From DASPXY01 sp038227745 (GTDB lineage: Bacteria; Planctomycetota; Planctomycetia; Gemmatales; Gemmataceae), in NCBI GenBank assembly GCA_038227745.1, contig JBBRPS010000203.1, forward strand, positions 1 through 13,603: 13,603 nucleotides of DNA. Reading direction: 5' to 3'. Shown in pieces: positions 6,801-13,602 of this stretch. The notes beneath the pieces are model-generated. The model was not told where the DNA came from, did no database searches, and worked only from the letters and a program-made list of their open reading frames with translations. Each line of letters begins with the position of its first letter. Positions within the stretch are counted from its first letter, which is position 1. Position numbers and translations under genes: made by a program.

Positions 6801-8262
6801 GCACACCGGCCGACGAGGGGGCCGGTTCCTCCGTGGCCGCCTGCCCGAAGCGGTAACGCCCACTGACCATTTCCAGGACCGTGTCGAGCGCCTGCGGGGA
6901 CAGGTCACGGTAGGCGTAGGCGCGGCGCACCAGAGAATACAGAGCCTGTACGTCCCATGCCTCCATCGCGGTCATGGCGACGACCTGCTGGGCGAGGACG
7001 TCGAGGCAGTTGATCGGCACGCGGATCTCCTCGACGCGGCCGGCGGCCATCTCGCGGGCCAGGACCGCCTGCTCCAGCAGGTCGGCGGGCGTCTTGGGGA
7101 TGAGGCGGCCCTTGCTCTTCTGGCCGACGAGGTGGCCGGCGCGGCCGACGCGCTGCAGGCCGCGCGCCACGTTGCCCGGCGACTCGACCTGACAGACCAG
7201 GTCCACCGCGCCCATGTCGATGCCCATCTCCAGCGAGGCCGTCGCCACCACCGCGCGCAGCCGGCCCTCCTTCAGTGCCGCCTCGGTCTGCTGCCGCACC
7301 TCGAGCGCGACGCTGCCGTGGTGGGCGCGCGCCAGACCCAGGGGGGGCGACCCCTGGGCTTCCTCCAGTTCGTTGAGGTTCGCGGTGATGCGCTCCACCG
7401 CACGCCGGTTGTTGGCGAAGACGATCGTCGAGCGGTGCGCGCGGATCAGGTCGGCGAGCAGGCGGTAGATCGACGGCCACACCGACTTCTCCGGCAGCGC
7501 GCCGAACTGCTCGACCGGGCTGATGACCTTCAGGTCCATTTCCTTCCGCAGGCCGGCATCAACGACCGTCACCGGCCGCGGCACGAACTGCCCGTCGGCG
7601 GTCCGCTCCAGTCCCCCGAGGTAGCGGGCCACCTCGTCCAGCGGCCGCTGCGTCGCGGACAGGCCGATGCGCGTGAAGCCGCGCGGCGTCAGTTCGGCGA
7701 GGCGCTCCAGCAGCAGCGACAGGAACACGCCGCGCTTGTTCGGGCACAGGGCGTGGATCTCATCGACGATGCAGTGCGTGACCGTCCGCAGCGTGTCGCG
7801 GGCGCGCGAGGTCAGCAGCAGGTGCAATGACTCGGGCGTGGTGATGAGCACGTGCGGCGGCCGTCGGGCCAGGCGCTGCCGCTCGGCGGTGGAGGTGTCG
7901 CCGGTGCGGACGGCGGCCTCGATCCGCGGCAGGGCGTGGCCGGTGCGTCGGGCCGTCTCGGCGACGCCCTCCAGCGGCACCTGCAGGTTGCGGTAGATGT
8001 CGTTGTTGAGGGCCTTGAGCGGCGAGACGTACAGCACCTGCACGCCGCGCGGCAGCGGATCCTGGCGCCACAGGCCGTCGAGGCAGGCGAGGAACGCGGC
8101 CAGCGTCTTGCCGGAGCCGGTCGGGGCGAGGATCAGCGTGTGCATGCCCGCGGCGATGGCCGGCCAGCCCTGGCACTGCGCCGGCGTCGGCTCGCCCAGC
8201 GCCGAGCGAAACCACTCGCGGACCGGCGGCAGAAAGAGACTCAATGGGTCGGTTTGATGCAT
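3814..8262 (-). CDS. lhr: Lhr-family large ATP-dependent helicase
   Basis: The 1482-aa length is typical of Lhr proteins (about 1500 aa). These superfamily 2, 3'-5' ATP-dependent DNA translocases/helicases are linked to DNA repair and RNA:DNA unwinding in the cytoplasm. Motifs in order: Q-like motif TPAQCQGWP (26-34), Walker A APTGSGKT (46-53), TTPESLHLLLTS (141-152), DEIH box (167-170), motif III SATQ (202-205), motif V region TASLEMGIDMG (341-351) and motif VI QRVGRAGH (370-377). The winged-helix and Lhr-specific C-terminal region follows. I place the start at ATG 8262 (MHQTDPLSLF), with AAGAGA just upstream. ATG 8280 has no ribosome-binding site. The 8361 start would put residues inside a palindromic repeat array and is rejected. 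Part of its C-terminal region is duplicated at 1-218. The gene itself is intact and ends with TAG next to an IS630 relic. Confidence 0.93.
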   Translation of the reverse strand: MHQTDPLSLFLPPVREWFRSALGEPTPAQCQGWPAIAAGMHTLILAPTGSGKTLAAFLACLDGLWRQDPLPRGVQVLYVSPLKALNNDIYRNLQVPLEGVAETARRTGHALPRIEAAVRTGDTSTAERQRLARRPPHVLITTPESLHLLLTSRARDTLRTVTHCIVDEIHALCPNKRGVFLSLLLERLAELTPRGFTRIGLSATQRPLDEVARYLGGLERTADGQFVPRPVTVVDAGLRKEMDLKVISPVEQFGALPEKSVWPSIYRLLADLIRAHRSTIVFANNRRAVERITANLNELEEAQGSPPLGLARAHHGSVALEVRQQTEAALKEGRLRAVVATASLEMGIDMGAVDLVCQVESPGNVARGLQRVGRAGHLVGQKSKGRLIPKTPADLLEQAVLAREMAAGRVEEIRVPINCLDVLAQQVVAMTAMEAWDVQALYSLVRRAYAYRDLSPQALDTVLEMVSGRYRFGQAATEEPAPSSAGVLTALQPRLSWDRVHNRLLALPGSQQMALLNGGTIPDTGQYAVYTRGGLRIGEVDEEFVYERRLGDAFLLGTNAWRIEQIEADRIVVTPAEGAPAMVPFWRGEQTGRSHDLGRAMGRFLRELGERLGEPNCAEWLQRDHHLDAAAARSLRYHVLRQQERCGCLPTDRTLFIEASRDQLGDWQVMLLSPRGNRLHLALRLALENVLRRRLGYAPQCLHHDDGLLIRLADTDELVLDLFEGLTPENVRDLILEELADSPLFALRFRQNAARALLLPRGQAGKRAPLWLQRLRGRDLLQVARRHPDFPIVAETFRECLHDHLDLPHLQELLTEIRDGKVEVVKRRLETPSPFAAGLLFAFTAANMYQYDGTQGEPDRSAPLDRSLLDQLVSPQTQAHLLDPRAVHQVERRLRGLGQPPRTATETAEWLRRLGDLAAGDLEGPMAVFLEELEADGRAKRLELPRVREPQRWVLTEEEDLYRRAFGLNAAAPEEQQSAAAHVLARYLATHALVSLRDVLDRYPFEPGWARRKLEEWAGSGRLVAVPTAADADPLQWSAPENLEQVQRGSLALLRREVVTCPAPQFADFLVRWQHAHPETRQGAAEGLAEVLARLEGVLLPAEVWERTVLPARVPGYQARWLDEILASGEWLWVCRGGDTGPCDLAFLHRANLSQLPAPEVPVLTGPPGQVLECLRTRGALFVTDLAQHTALPPSAVRSALWTLLRLGWVTNDRFDVIRRGEEREPAAATATAGRRFEVPRPGRAHAARRPTLQRPEGRWSLLPWGLPDAEAHAVHQAALLLQRYGIVARELAAQDPWLPPWRVLYEVLSRMELAGEVRRGYFVEGLSGAQFALPEAARLLQDLGLPATAAAPVVLLHSLDPANLYGSGAPFDIALLDGGTRPLLRRVGNWLVLRAGRPILIVEQQGKRLTALASASREDVAAAVACLPAVLAADQGLAVTHKMTVAEWNGQPVTATAGRELLEAAGFVRDYQSMTLYAAWR

Positions 8263-8287
8263 ATCTCTTGAAGGGTTCATGTGCCAG

Positions 8288-8446
8288 GCGAACGGCCGGC
8301 GTAAGCCGGCTGGTACGGCAATCTCCGCAGGGTGACGTACCAGCCGGCTTACGCCGGCCATTCGCCATCGACCTGCGGCACCTCCGGGCAGGCGATGAGG
8401 GACGGAGCGTACCAGCCGGCTTACGCCGGCCGTTCGCCATCGACCC
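8288..8446. repeat. Three copies of a palindromic intergenic repeat (REP-like)
   Basis: The core GTACCAGCCGGCTTACGCCG continues as GCC(G/A)TTCGCC. It occurs inverted at 8288-8316 and twice in direct orientation at 8337-8373 and 8409-8445. The two direct copies differ by one base over 37 and extend into ATCGACC. Each contains GCCGGC-4nt-GCCGGC, able to fold as a short hairpin. The array fills most of the 205 bp between lhr and the glycosyltransferase gene. It is spelled through by long spurious frames, which explains the misleading N-terminal extension of lhr. Confidence 0.85.
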
Positions 8447-8467
8447 CCGGATCCGGCCCAATTCGCA

Positions 8468-9823
8468 TCAGCCGCGTTCCATTTCTTGCCCGGCGCCGCG
8501 AAGGAGCCTGGGGCCGATACCCGGCATGAGGCACAGCAGGGCGAACGCGCTGTAGCACAGCAGCACGCCGTCCAGCGGCAGGCGCGGCCCCGACAGCGTG
8601 CCGCCGTGGCCGAGCAGATACGGCAGCGGGATCCACATGACGGCCAGCGATGCGGGCATCGACAGCCGCCGCCAGCCGTACGTCCAGCGCCAGCCGAGCA
8701 GGCCCAGCAGCAGCATCCCCAGCAGCGTCCCTTCGAGGATCATCGGGTACCAGTCGGCGAGCCCCGCGGGCAGCCGGTTCGCCTCCTGGGGCACGGCCAG
8801 CGTGCCGTCCTTGACCCACGCCTCGCCGAAGACGAAGCACTGCCCCGCGAGGAGGCGCCGGTGCAGCGTGCGGGGCGGTTCGGCGGCGGCCTGGTCCAGC
8901 ACGTCGCGCGCCAGCAGCGCGTAGCGCTTCACCTGGTTCTTCTCCGCGAGTAACTCCTGCAGCCGCTCCCGCGGCAGGCTGGCGCGCAGCGCCTCCTCGT
9001 CCTGCGGGCCGCCCGTCGCCGCCGCGTTGTTCCCCATCCACAGGTGCAGATACATCGAATCGACGATGGGGACCGGCTCGTGGAAGGCCCGCAGGTTGCG
9101 CACCGTCCACGGGGCCAGGCCGTTGGCGAAGCCGAGGAAGGCGAGCAGGGCGCAGAGCCAGCCGCGGGCCACGTCGCGGCTGCGCAGCAGGAACCACAGC
9201 AGCGCGACGGTGGCGAACGGCAGCAGCGCCGCCCGCACCAGCGCCAGGGCGGCCAGGCTCAGGCCGTACAGCAGGCTGCCCAGGGCGTCGCCCTCCTGGC
9301 TCGCCCGCGCCCCGAAGAACAGGGCGCACCCCAGGAGGAACGAGGCCAGCACGCCGTCGTCCAGTTCCAGTGTGTTGACGACCCAGAACGGGTGCAGAGC
9401 GCAGAACAGGCCGGCGAGCGTGCCCACCGCCGCGCTGCGGAAGGCACGGCGGGCGAAGAAGAAGTACAGCGCCGCCGTCAGCGCCCCCAGGCCGCACTGT
9501 GTCCAGCGCAGCACCGCGGGCGCCCGCTCCGCGCCGATCACCGGCACGACCACACGGCCGACCAGCCAGGGGTACCCAGGGGAGACGTGGGCCGTGCGCT
9601 CCACCGCGTCGGACAGGGGCGCCCTGGCCTCGTCCCACGAGTCGGCCGGCAGGCTCGGCGTCGCGCCGGGGGGGGACGCCGGCCCCTGCACCAGCAGCGG
9701 CGCCGGGCCGTTGAGGTCGTCCATGCTCGCGAGCAGGTAGCCGACCCGGACCGCCGCCGCCGCGGCGAGGACCAGCAGCAGGAGCAGGACGTCCTTGAGG
9801 GTGAAACGCGGCATTTCCGTCAT
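8468..9823 (-). CDS. Membrane glycosyltransferase, GT39/ArnT-like (GT-C fold)
   Basis: The 451-aa protein is strongly hydrophobic with about ten predicted membrane segments, the first at residues ~10-32. The first large external loop carries acidic residues (D61, D64, E65), then SPGYPWLVGR (81-90). Later come LHPFWVVNTLELDDG, then APWTVRN before PIVDSMYLHLWMGNN. These patterns are typical of bacterial GT39/PMT-like enzymes, which move sugars from polyprenyl-phosphate donors onto proteins or lipids on the outer face of the inner membrane. Donor and acceptor cannot be told. The start is ATG 9823 or ATG 9814; the latter has GACGGAA directly in front, and neither has a strong ribosome-binding site. 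It is probably a single-gene unit, because the repeat array separates it from lhr. Confidence 0.72.
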   Translation of the reverse strand: MTEMPRFTLKDVLLLLLVLAAAAAVRVGYLLASMDDLNGPAPLLVQGPASPPGATPSLPADSWDEARAPLSDAVERTAHVSPGYPWLVGRVVVPVIGAERAPAVLRWTQCGLGALTAALYFFFARRAFRSAAVGTLAGLFCALHPFWVVNTLELDDGVLASFLLGCALFFGARASQEGDALGSLLYGLSLAALALVRAALLPFATVALLWFLLRSRDVARGWLCALLAFLGFANGLAPWTVRNLRAFHEPVPIVDSMYLHLWMGNNAAATGGPQDEEALRASLPRERLQELLAEKNQVKRYALLARDVLDQAAAEPPRTLHRRLLAGQCFVFGEAWVKDGTLAVPQEANRLPAGLADWYPMILEGTLLGMLLLGLLGWRWTYGWRRLSMPASLAVMWIPLPYLLGHGGTLSGPRLPLDGVLLCYSAFALLCLMPGIGPRLLRGAGQEMERG

Positions 9824-10076
9824 GGGGGGCCCCAGGGTGCGACTTCGCGGATCTCGAAACGGTGCGCCGATGGGCAGGCATTATGATAACCCCCGCGGCC
9901 CGCCGCCGCCACCACGGCAGAGGGGCCGCGGCGGCCGCTTTCCGTCTTGCAACTCGCTCCGGCCCCCGTTAGCTTATCGGGAGGAGAACGACCCCCCGCC
10001 GCCCCGGCAGGTTCACCGGCGGGCCGAGGTGCAGGATAGCAGAGTCACGAACCCGGATTCATCAAGGAGCGTGCTC

Positions 10077-10499
10077 ATGGCGAGGCGTATTCTGAACCGC
10101 AAGGAACTGCGTGCCGACTACGACGAGGCCGAGCGCCGGCGGACGACCGAGGACGAGGATGTCGAGGAGGAAGGTGAAGAGGAAGAAGACGAAAAAGAAG
10201 AGTCCGCGGAGGGCGAAGCGGAGGCCGGCGAGGAAGAGGAAGAAGAGGTCACAGCGCCAAAGAAGAAGCCCGCCAAGCCGAAGGCCCCCGCCAAGCCGAA
10301 GACGCGCTCGCGCGCGGCGAAGGTCACGCGCATGCGCGTCATCTGGGGCGTGTTCAACAACTCGAACCAGCAGGTGGCGAGTTACGAGTACCCCAAAAAG
10401 CAGGAGGCGATGGCCCACGCCGCCAAGCTGACCGCCGACAAGAAGAGCACCCATTTCGTCCAGCCGGTCAAGCAGCAGATGGAGGAGAAGAAGGAGTGA
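10077..10499 (+). CDS. Small conserved acidic/basic protein of unknown function
   Basis: The 140-aa protein has three zones. The N-terminus (1-22) has the pattern MARRILNRKELRADYDEAER. A nearly pure Glu/Asp tract follows (about 24-58), then a Lys/Pro/Ala linker (61-83). The compact C-terminal domain (84-135) includes RVIWGVFNNSNQQVASYEY and THFVQPVKQQM. I recognise the ends as resembling a protein seen in planctomycete genomes without an assigned function. The linker resembles histone-H1-like or nucleic-acid-binding tails; that is inference. The start is ATG 10077 with AAGGAG at 10064-10069, and this is the only plausible start, since the frame upstream is intergenic. It is the only clear intact plus-strand gene in the window and is transcribed away from the glycosyltransferase gene. 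Confidence 0.8.
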   Translation: MARRILNRKELRADYDEAERRRTTEDEDVEEEGEEEEDEKEESAEGEAEAGEEEEEEVTAPKKKPAKPKAPAKPKTRSRAAKVTRMRVIWGVFNNSNQQVASYEYPKKQEAMAHAAKLTADKKSTHFVQPVKQQMEEKKE

Positions 10500-10511
10500 C
10501 ATCGGACGGCG

Positions 10512-10551
10512 CCGGGTTTCGCCCGGGTTCCGCTCCGGGGCGAAACCCCGG
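10512..10551. terminator. Hairpin between convergent genes
   Basis: GGGTTTCGCCCGG (10514-10526) pairs with CCGGGGCGAAACCC (10535-10548) with a single bulged G. The hairpin lies between the end of the plus-strand gene (10499) and the end of the minus-strand NYN gene (10568). There is no T-run, so it may be a factor-dependent or bidirectional terminator or only an mRNA-stabilising stem. Confidence 0.5.
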
Positions 10552-10567
10552 GCGGATCGGTGCCGAC

Positions 10568-11125
10568 TCACTCCTCCAGCTCGAACTCGTACGGCTCGAA
10601 CAACTCCTTGAACGCCGGGTCGTCGGCCAGGTCGGCGAACTCGCGCACCCAGCTCACCGTTTCCTGCTCCGTCAGGCCGTCTCTCTTCTCCGGCGCCTCC
10701 GCCGCCGGCCGTGTCCGCTCGCGCCGGTAACGCCCCAGCCAGACCATGAACTCCTCACACCCCTGCACGCGGCAGTCGCGCCGACGCGCCGCCCGCTGCA
10801 GACGGTGGTCGTCGGAGACGAGCGTCAAGCTCCGCGGCGCCGACGAGTGCCGGATCAGCTCCTCGATCAGGTCGTCGGCCTCGGCCTCGTGAACGGCGAA
10901 GCGCACCAGCACGCCGCGGTACTCCTGTGACGCGACCGCGCGCGGCGGGGCACCGGCCGCATCGAACACGACCGTCACGCCGCCGGCCTCCGCGCCGAAG
11001 CTGCCCGCGAGCAGTCCCAGAAGGCGCTGCCGGGCCTTCTCCAGGCCGGCCGGCCCCGCCCGGCCCTGCAGCGCGCCGATGGCGTAGAGCAGGTTGTAAC
11101 CGTCGATGATGAAGGTGGCGCCCAC
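10568..11125 (-). CDS. YacP-like NYN domain nuclease
   Basis: This 185-aa cytoplasmic protein has the PIN-like NYN fold of YacP/Rae1 relatives. FIIDGYNLL (5-13) carries the first metal-binding Asp (D8). VVFDAAGAP carries the second acidic position, EADDLIEELI the third, and LTLVSDDHRLQRAAR the fourth. NYN proteins are predicted metal-dependent RNases; Bacillus Rae1 (YacP) cleaves mRNA at the ribosome. The C-terminal ~50 residues are charged and end in an acidic tail (FELEE). I chose GTG 11125 because GGGAGGA sits about 5 nt upstream and the fold begins at once. The longer frame from 11182 adds a low-complexity leader without a ribosome-binding site. It follows the terminator at 11215-11250, so it is likely transcribed from its own promoter in 11137-11214. 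Confidence 0.82.
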   Translation of the reverse strand: MGATFIIDGYNLLYAIGALQGRAGPAGLEKARQRLLGLLAGSFGAEAGGVTVVFDAAGAPPRAVASQEYRGVLVRFAVHEAEADDLIEELIRHSSAPRSLTLVSDDHRLQRAARRRDCRVQGCEEFMVWLGRYRRERTRPAAEAPEKRDGLTEQETVSWVREFADLADDPAFKELFEPYEFELEE

Positions 11126-11214
11126 GACATCCTCCCGGCCGCCGCCGCGCCCGAGGGACGCGGCACGCTCGGCCCTACCCACGATCCTACCGTCGCGGGC
11201 GCCGGGGTGCGCGC

Positions 11215-11250
11215 AAAAAAAGAGAGGCGTAGTTATTCACCACGCCTCTT
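11215..11250 (-). terminator. Intrinsic terminator after yacG
   Basis: On the minus strand, AGAGGCGT (11249-11242) and ACGCCTCT (11230-11223) form an 8-bp stem with an 11-nt loop. A run of seven T follows (11221-11215). This is a textbook Rho-independent terminator 32 nt after the yacG stop codon. Confidence 0.88.
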
Positions 11251-11281
11251 CTCTATGGGAACGGCCGCAGCAACGGCCGGC

Positions 11282-11485
11282 TTAGGGGGGGATGTCCGCT
11301 TCGTCCGGCTCCGAGGATTCCCCGTCGTCGGAGCCCGAGTTGACAGGATACCCGTACGTTTCGCCGAGCCAGCGGCCGAGATCGATCAGGCGGCAGCGAG
11401 GGCTGCAGAACGGAAGTTCAGGCCATTCCGCCTGTCCCTCGCCAGTCATCTCACGCTGACAGATCGGGCAACGTACCCTTATCAT
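11282..11485 (-). CDS. yacG: YacG-family zinc protein (DNA gyrase inhibitor type)
   Basis: The protein has 67 residues. CPIC (6-9) and CSPRC (27-31) form the zinc site, followed by LIDLGRWLGETYGYP, which is highly characteristic of YacG. E. coli YacG binds gyrase and blocks its DNA binding; whether this one does so is inferred from family. The C-terminus is acidic and disordered, as usual. I chose ATG 11485, which begins 7 nt after the fmdB stop codon, over the frame from 11524, because the shorter form matches the family N-terminus directly before the first CxxC. It is the last gene of its operon. Confidence 0.88.
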   Translation of the reverse strand: MIRVRCPICQREMTGEGQAEWPELPFCSPRCRLIDLGRWLGETYGYPVNSGSDDGESSEPDEADIPP

Positions 11486-11492
11486 CGGATGC

Positions 11493-11849
11493 TCACGTTC
11501 CGGACTTGGAACTTTTCCCCGCACTCTTGCCGCTTTTTGTCTCGCTCGGCGGGCTCGCCGAACCGGAATCGCCCGACGTGCCGGTACTGCCGCTTTTGCC
11601 GTCCGACGACTTCGCCTTCTCCTGGCCCTTCTCCTGGTCCGCCTTGGCGGCGCTCTTGTACGACTCGCTGCGGTAGTCCGTCTGGTAGAAGCCGGAGCCC
11701 TTGAAGATGATCGCCGCCCCGCCGCCGTAGACGCGGCGCAGCTTCTTCTTGCCGCACTTGGGGCACTTCTTCAGCGCCGCTTCCGACATCGACTGGAATT
11801 CGTCAAAGTTGTGTTCGCAGGCGTCGCACTGGTATTCATACGTAGGCAT
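11493..11849 (-). CDS. FmdB-family zinc-ribbon protein
   Basis: The 118-aa protein starts PTYEYQCDAC, the hallmark of the FmdB-type putative regulatory zinc ribbon. The ligands are C8, C11, C29 and C32 (CPKC). The ribbon is followed by IIFKGSGFYQTDYR, also typical of the family. The last ~45 residues are a low-complexity Ser/Gly/Lys tail with no visible domain. FmdB was named as a regulator of an amidase gene, but most homologues have no tested function; some may assist ribosome or RNA processes. GGAGCGG sits just upstream of the ATG. It is followed at 7 nt by yacG, and the two probably form an operon. Confidence 0.87.
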   Translation of the reverse strand: MPTYEYQCDACEHNFDEFQSMSEAALKKCPKCGKKKLRRVYGGGAAIIFKGSGFYQTDYRSESYKSAAKADQEKGQEKAKSSDGKSGSTGTSGDSGSASPPSETKSGKSAGKSSKSGT

Positions 11850-11888
11850 ATCCGCTCCGTTCCCTTTCGTCCGTCAACTGACCGCTTC

Positions 11889-11950
11889 GTAGGAGGGGGC
11901 TCCGTCCCCCGACCGCGCGGGAAGAATCGGGGGACGGAGCCCCCTCCTAC
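11889..11950. repeat. Perfect 24-bp inverted repeat between grpE and fmdB
   Basis: GTAGGAGGGGGCTCCGTCCC continuing as CCGA (11889-11912) is exactly complementary to 11927-11950, separated by a 14-nt spacer. Both outer ends read GTAG/CTAC, as at the foot of REP elements. It fills much of the 133-bp grpE-fmdB gap. It could weaken or end transcription from grpE into fmdB, but has no T-run. Its symmetry and length look like a dispersed palindromic element rather than a native terminator. Confidence 0.8.
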
Positions 11951-11982
11951 AAGACAAGCAAACCTCGTACCGCCGGACCGCC

Positions 11983-12519
11983 CTACTGCGCCACGACGAC
12001 CTTTGCCGGGCGCAGCACGCGATCCTGATTCATGAAGCCCTGTTCCACCACCTGCAGGACGGTGTTGGGCGCCTGCCCCACCGGGGCGGGCTGCTGGGCG
12101 ATGGCCTCGTGCAGCGCCGGGTCGAACGGCTTGCCCTGGGCCTCGATCGCCGTCACGCCGTAGCGCTTCAGCAGGTCGAGGAACAGGTTCTGCACCATCG
12201 CCACCCCTTGCACCAGCGGGCCTTTCTCGCCCGCCTGCTGCGCCGCCGCGGTCGCCCGCTGCAGGTTGTCGAAGACCGGGAGCAGGTCCTTGATGAACGG
12301 GCCGTACAGGTAGCGCCGCTCCTGCTCGCGGTCGCGCTGGTTGCGCTTCTGGTAGTTCTCGAAGTCGGCGCGGGTCCGTTGGAGCAAGTCCAGAAACTGG
12401 TCGCGCTCGGCGGCCTTCTTCCGCAGCGCCTCCAGGTCTTCCGGCGCCGGGGCCGGCTGGGCGGCGTCGGGCTTCGGCCCGTCCGCGGTCGCTTCCTGGT
12501 TGGGTTTCTCCGGGGCCAT
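11983..12519 (-). CDS. grpE: GrpE nucleotide-exchange factor
   Basis: The 178-aa protein, normal for GrpE, is the nucleotide-exchange factor that releases ADP from DnaK in the cytoplasmic Hsp70 cycle. The first ~30 residues are a Pro/Ala-rich disordered tail. A long coiled-coil helix follows (LRKKAAERDQFLDLLQRTRADFENYQKRN). Then come YGPFIKDLLPVFDNLQRA and GVAMVQNLFLDLLKRYGV. The beta domain is last, with GKPFDPALHEAI and NTVLQVVEQGFMNQDRVLRPAKVVVAQ. All are family hallmarks. The start at ATG 12519 leaves a 63-nt gap to dnaJ; the longer frame from 12579 would add residues without family support. It is downstream of dnaJ on the same strand and probably co-transcribed. No dnaK is in the window. 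Confidence 0.93.
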   Translation of the reverse strand: MAPEKPNQEATADGPKPDAAQPAPAPEDLEALRKKAAERDQFLDLLQRTRADFENYQKRNQRDREQERRYLYGPFIKDLLPVFDNLQRATAAAQQAGEKGPLVQGVAMVQNLFLDLLKRYGVTAIEAQGKPFDPALHEAIAQQPAPVGQAPNTVLQVVEQGFMNQDRVLRPAKVVVAQ

Positions 12520-12582
12520 GTTCCGTGCAACCTCTTCTTCTGAGACGAGCCCGAAGTGCCCGCGCGCGACGCGCCGCACTTC

Positions 12583-13602
12583 TCAGCCCGTCGGCTTCGA
12601 CTCCGCCCCTTCGCCGGTGAACAGCCTGCGGATCTTCTCGAAAAACGTCTTGCGCCGCGCGGACACGTGCTTGCGGTCCAGTTCGGCCAGCTCGCGGAAC
12701 AGCTCCTCCTGGCGTTTCGTCAGTTGCGTCGGAGTTTCGAGCAGTACCACGACCAGGAGTTCGCCGCGCTGGCCGGTGCGGAGGCTGGGCATGCCCTTGC
12801 CGGGGATGCGGACCACATCGCCGCTCTGCACGCCGCGCTTCAGGTCGTGCTCGATCGGGCCGTCGAGGGTCGGCATCTCGATCTTGCCGCCGAGCGCCGC
12901 CTGCGCGAAAGTGACCGGCACCTGGCAGATCAGGTGGTCGCCCTCGCGGCGGAACAGCGTATGCTCGCGGACGTGGATCTCGAAGTACAGGTCGCCGCGC
13001 GAGGCGCCCGGCTCGCCGGCGTTGCCCTCGCCGCGCAGCGGGGCGAGCTGCCGCCGGCCGTTGTCCACGCCCGGCGGGATCTGGATCTCCAGCGTCCGGT
13101 TGATGGTCACGTGTCCCTGGCCGCGGCAGTTCGGGCACAGGTCGGTGATGACGAAGCCGCGACCGCCGCAGGCGCCGCACGTCTGCTGGATGCGGAAGAA
13201 ACCCTGGCTGCGGAGCACGGCGCCGCGGCCGTCGCAGTGACGGCACTTCGCCGGCGAGGTGCCGCGGCGGGCGCCGGAGCCGCTGCACTCGGCGCAGCGC
13301 TCGTCGCGCGGGATGGTGATCGTTCTCTTGCAGCCGGTGTACGCCTCCTTGAGGTCGAGCTCGAGCGCGTACAAGAGGTCGTCGCCGCCCTGGGGGCCGC
13401 GGCGCCGAGCGGCGCCGCCGCCGAATAGCCCGCTCAGGAGGTCGCCGAAAAGATCAAAGGGCGACTCCTCGGCGCTGAAGTCATGTACCATGCCCTCAAT
13501 GCCGGCGTGGCCGTAGAGGTCGTAGCGCTGCCGCTTCTCGGGAGTGCTGAGGACGTCGTAGGCCTCGGCGGCCTCCTTGAACCGCACCGCGGCCTCCTCG
13601 TC
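12583..13602 (-). CDS. dnaJ: DnaJ co-chaperone, 5' end outside window
   Basis: The frame is open to the right edge, so the first ~40 residues, including the HPD loop that stimulates DnaK, are not visible. What remains is the end of the J domain (AAEAYDVLSTPEKRQRYDLYGHAG) and the Phe/Gly-rich segment (FDLFGDLLSGLFGGG). Four CxxCxGxG zinc repeats follow (CAECSGSG, CRHCDGRG, CGACGGRG, CPNCRGQG), then the C-terminal substrate-binding barrels (VPVTFAQAALGGKIEMPTLDG). That is the class I (type A) DnaJ layout. DnaJ delivers unfolded substrates to DnaK. The coding strand continues directly into grpE. Confidence 0.95.
   Translation of the reverse strand, partial: DEEAAVRFKEAAEAYDVLSTPEKRQRYDLYGHAGIEGMVHDFSAEESPFDLFGDLLSGLFGGGAARRRGPQGGDDLLYALELDLKEAYTGCKRTITIPRDERCAECSGSGARRGTSPAKCRHCDGRGAVLRSQGFFRIQQTCGACGGRGFVITDLCPNCRGQGHVTINRTLEIQIPPGVDNGRRQLAPLRGEGNAGEPGASRGDLYFEIHVREHTLFRREGDHLICQVPVTFAQAALGGKIEMPTLDGPIEHDLKRGVQSGDVVRIPGKGMPSLRTGQRGELLVVVLLETPTQLTKRQEELFRELAELDRKHVSARRKTFFEKIRRLFTGEGAESKPTG

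Noticed and set aside
5290..7830. 846-codon plus-strand open frame opposite lhr
   Set aside because: It is antisense to the well-supported Lhr frame. Its composition (Arg, Gln, Ala, Val rich, no domain) is the shadow expected from GC-rich codon use.
8263..8361. N-terminal extension of Lhr to 8361
   Set aside because: The extra 33 codons run through a copy of the palindromic repeat and have no ribosome-binding site; family homology begins at 8262.
8288..8446. CRISPR array
   Set aside because: There are only three copies, one inverted, with unequal spacing and no cas genes; it fits REP-like repeats instead.
9947..9975. TTGCAA-17 nt-TAGCTT as promoter of the 10077 gene
   Set aside because: The spacing is right but the -10 match is only 3 of 6, so I cannot separate it from chance. 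The 9824-10076 gap otherwise shows only GC-rich sequence and the AAGGAG ribosome-binding site.
10062..10571. 169-codon minus-strand Leu-rich frame resembling a membrane protein
   Set aside because: It is the complement of the Glu/Lys-rich tract of the 10077 gene (GAG/AAG read as CTC/CTT). The apparent hydrophobicity is an artefact.
12556..13428. 290-codon plus-strand frame opposite dnaJ
   Set aside because: It is a shadow of dnaJ, whose zinc repeats and barrel motifs are unambiguous.
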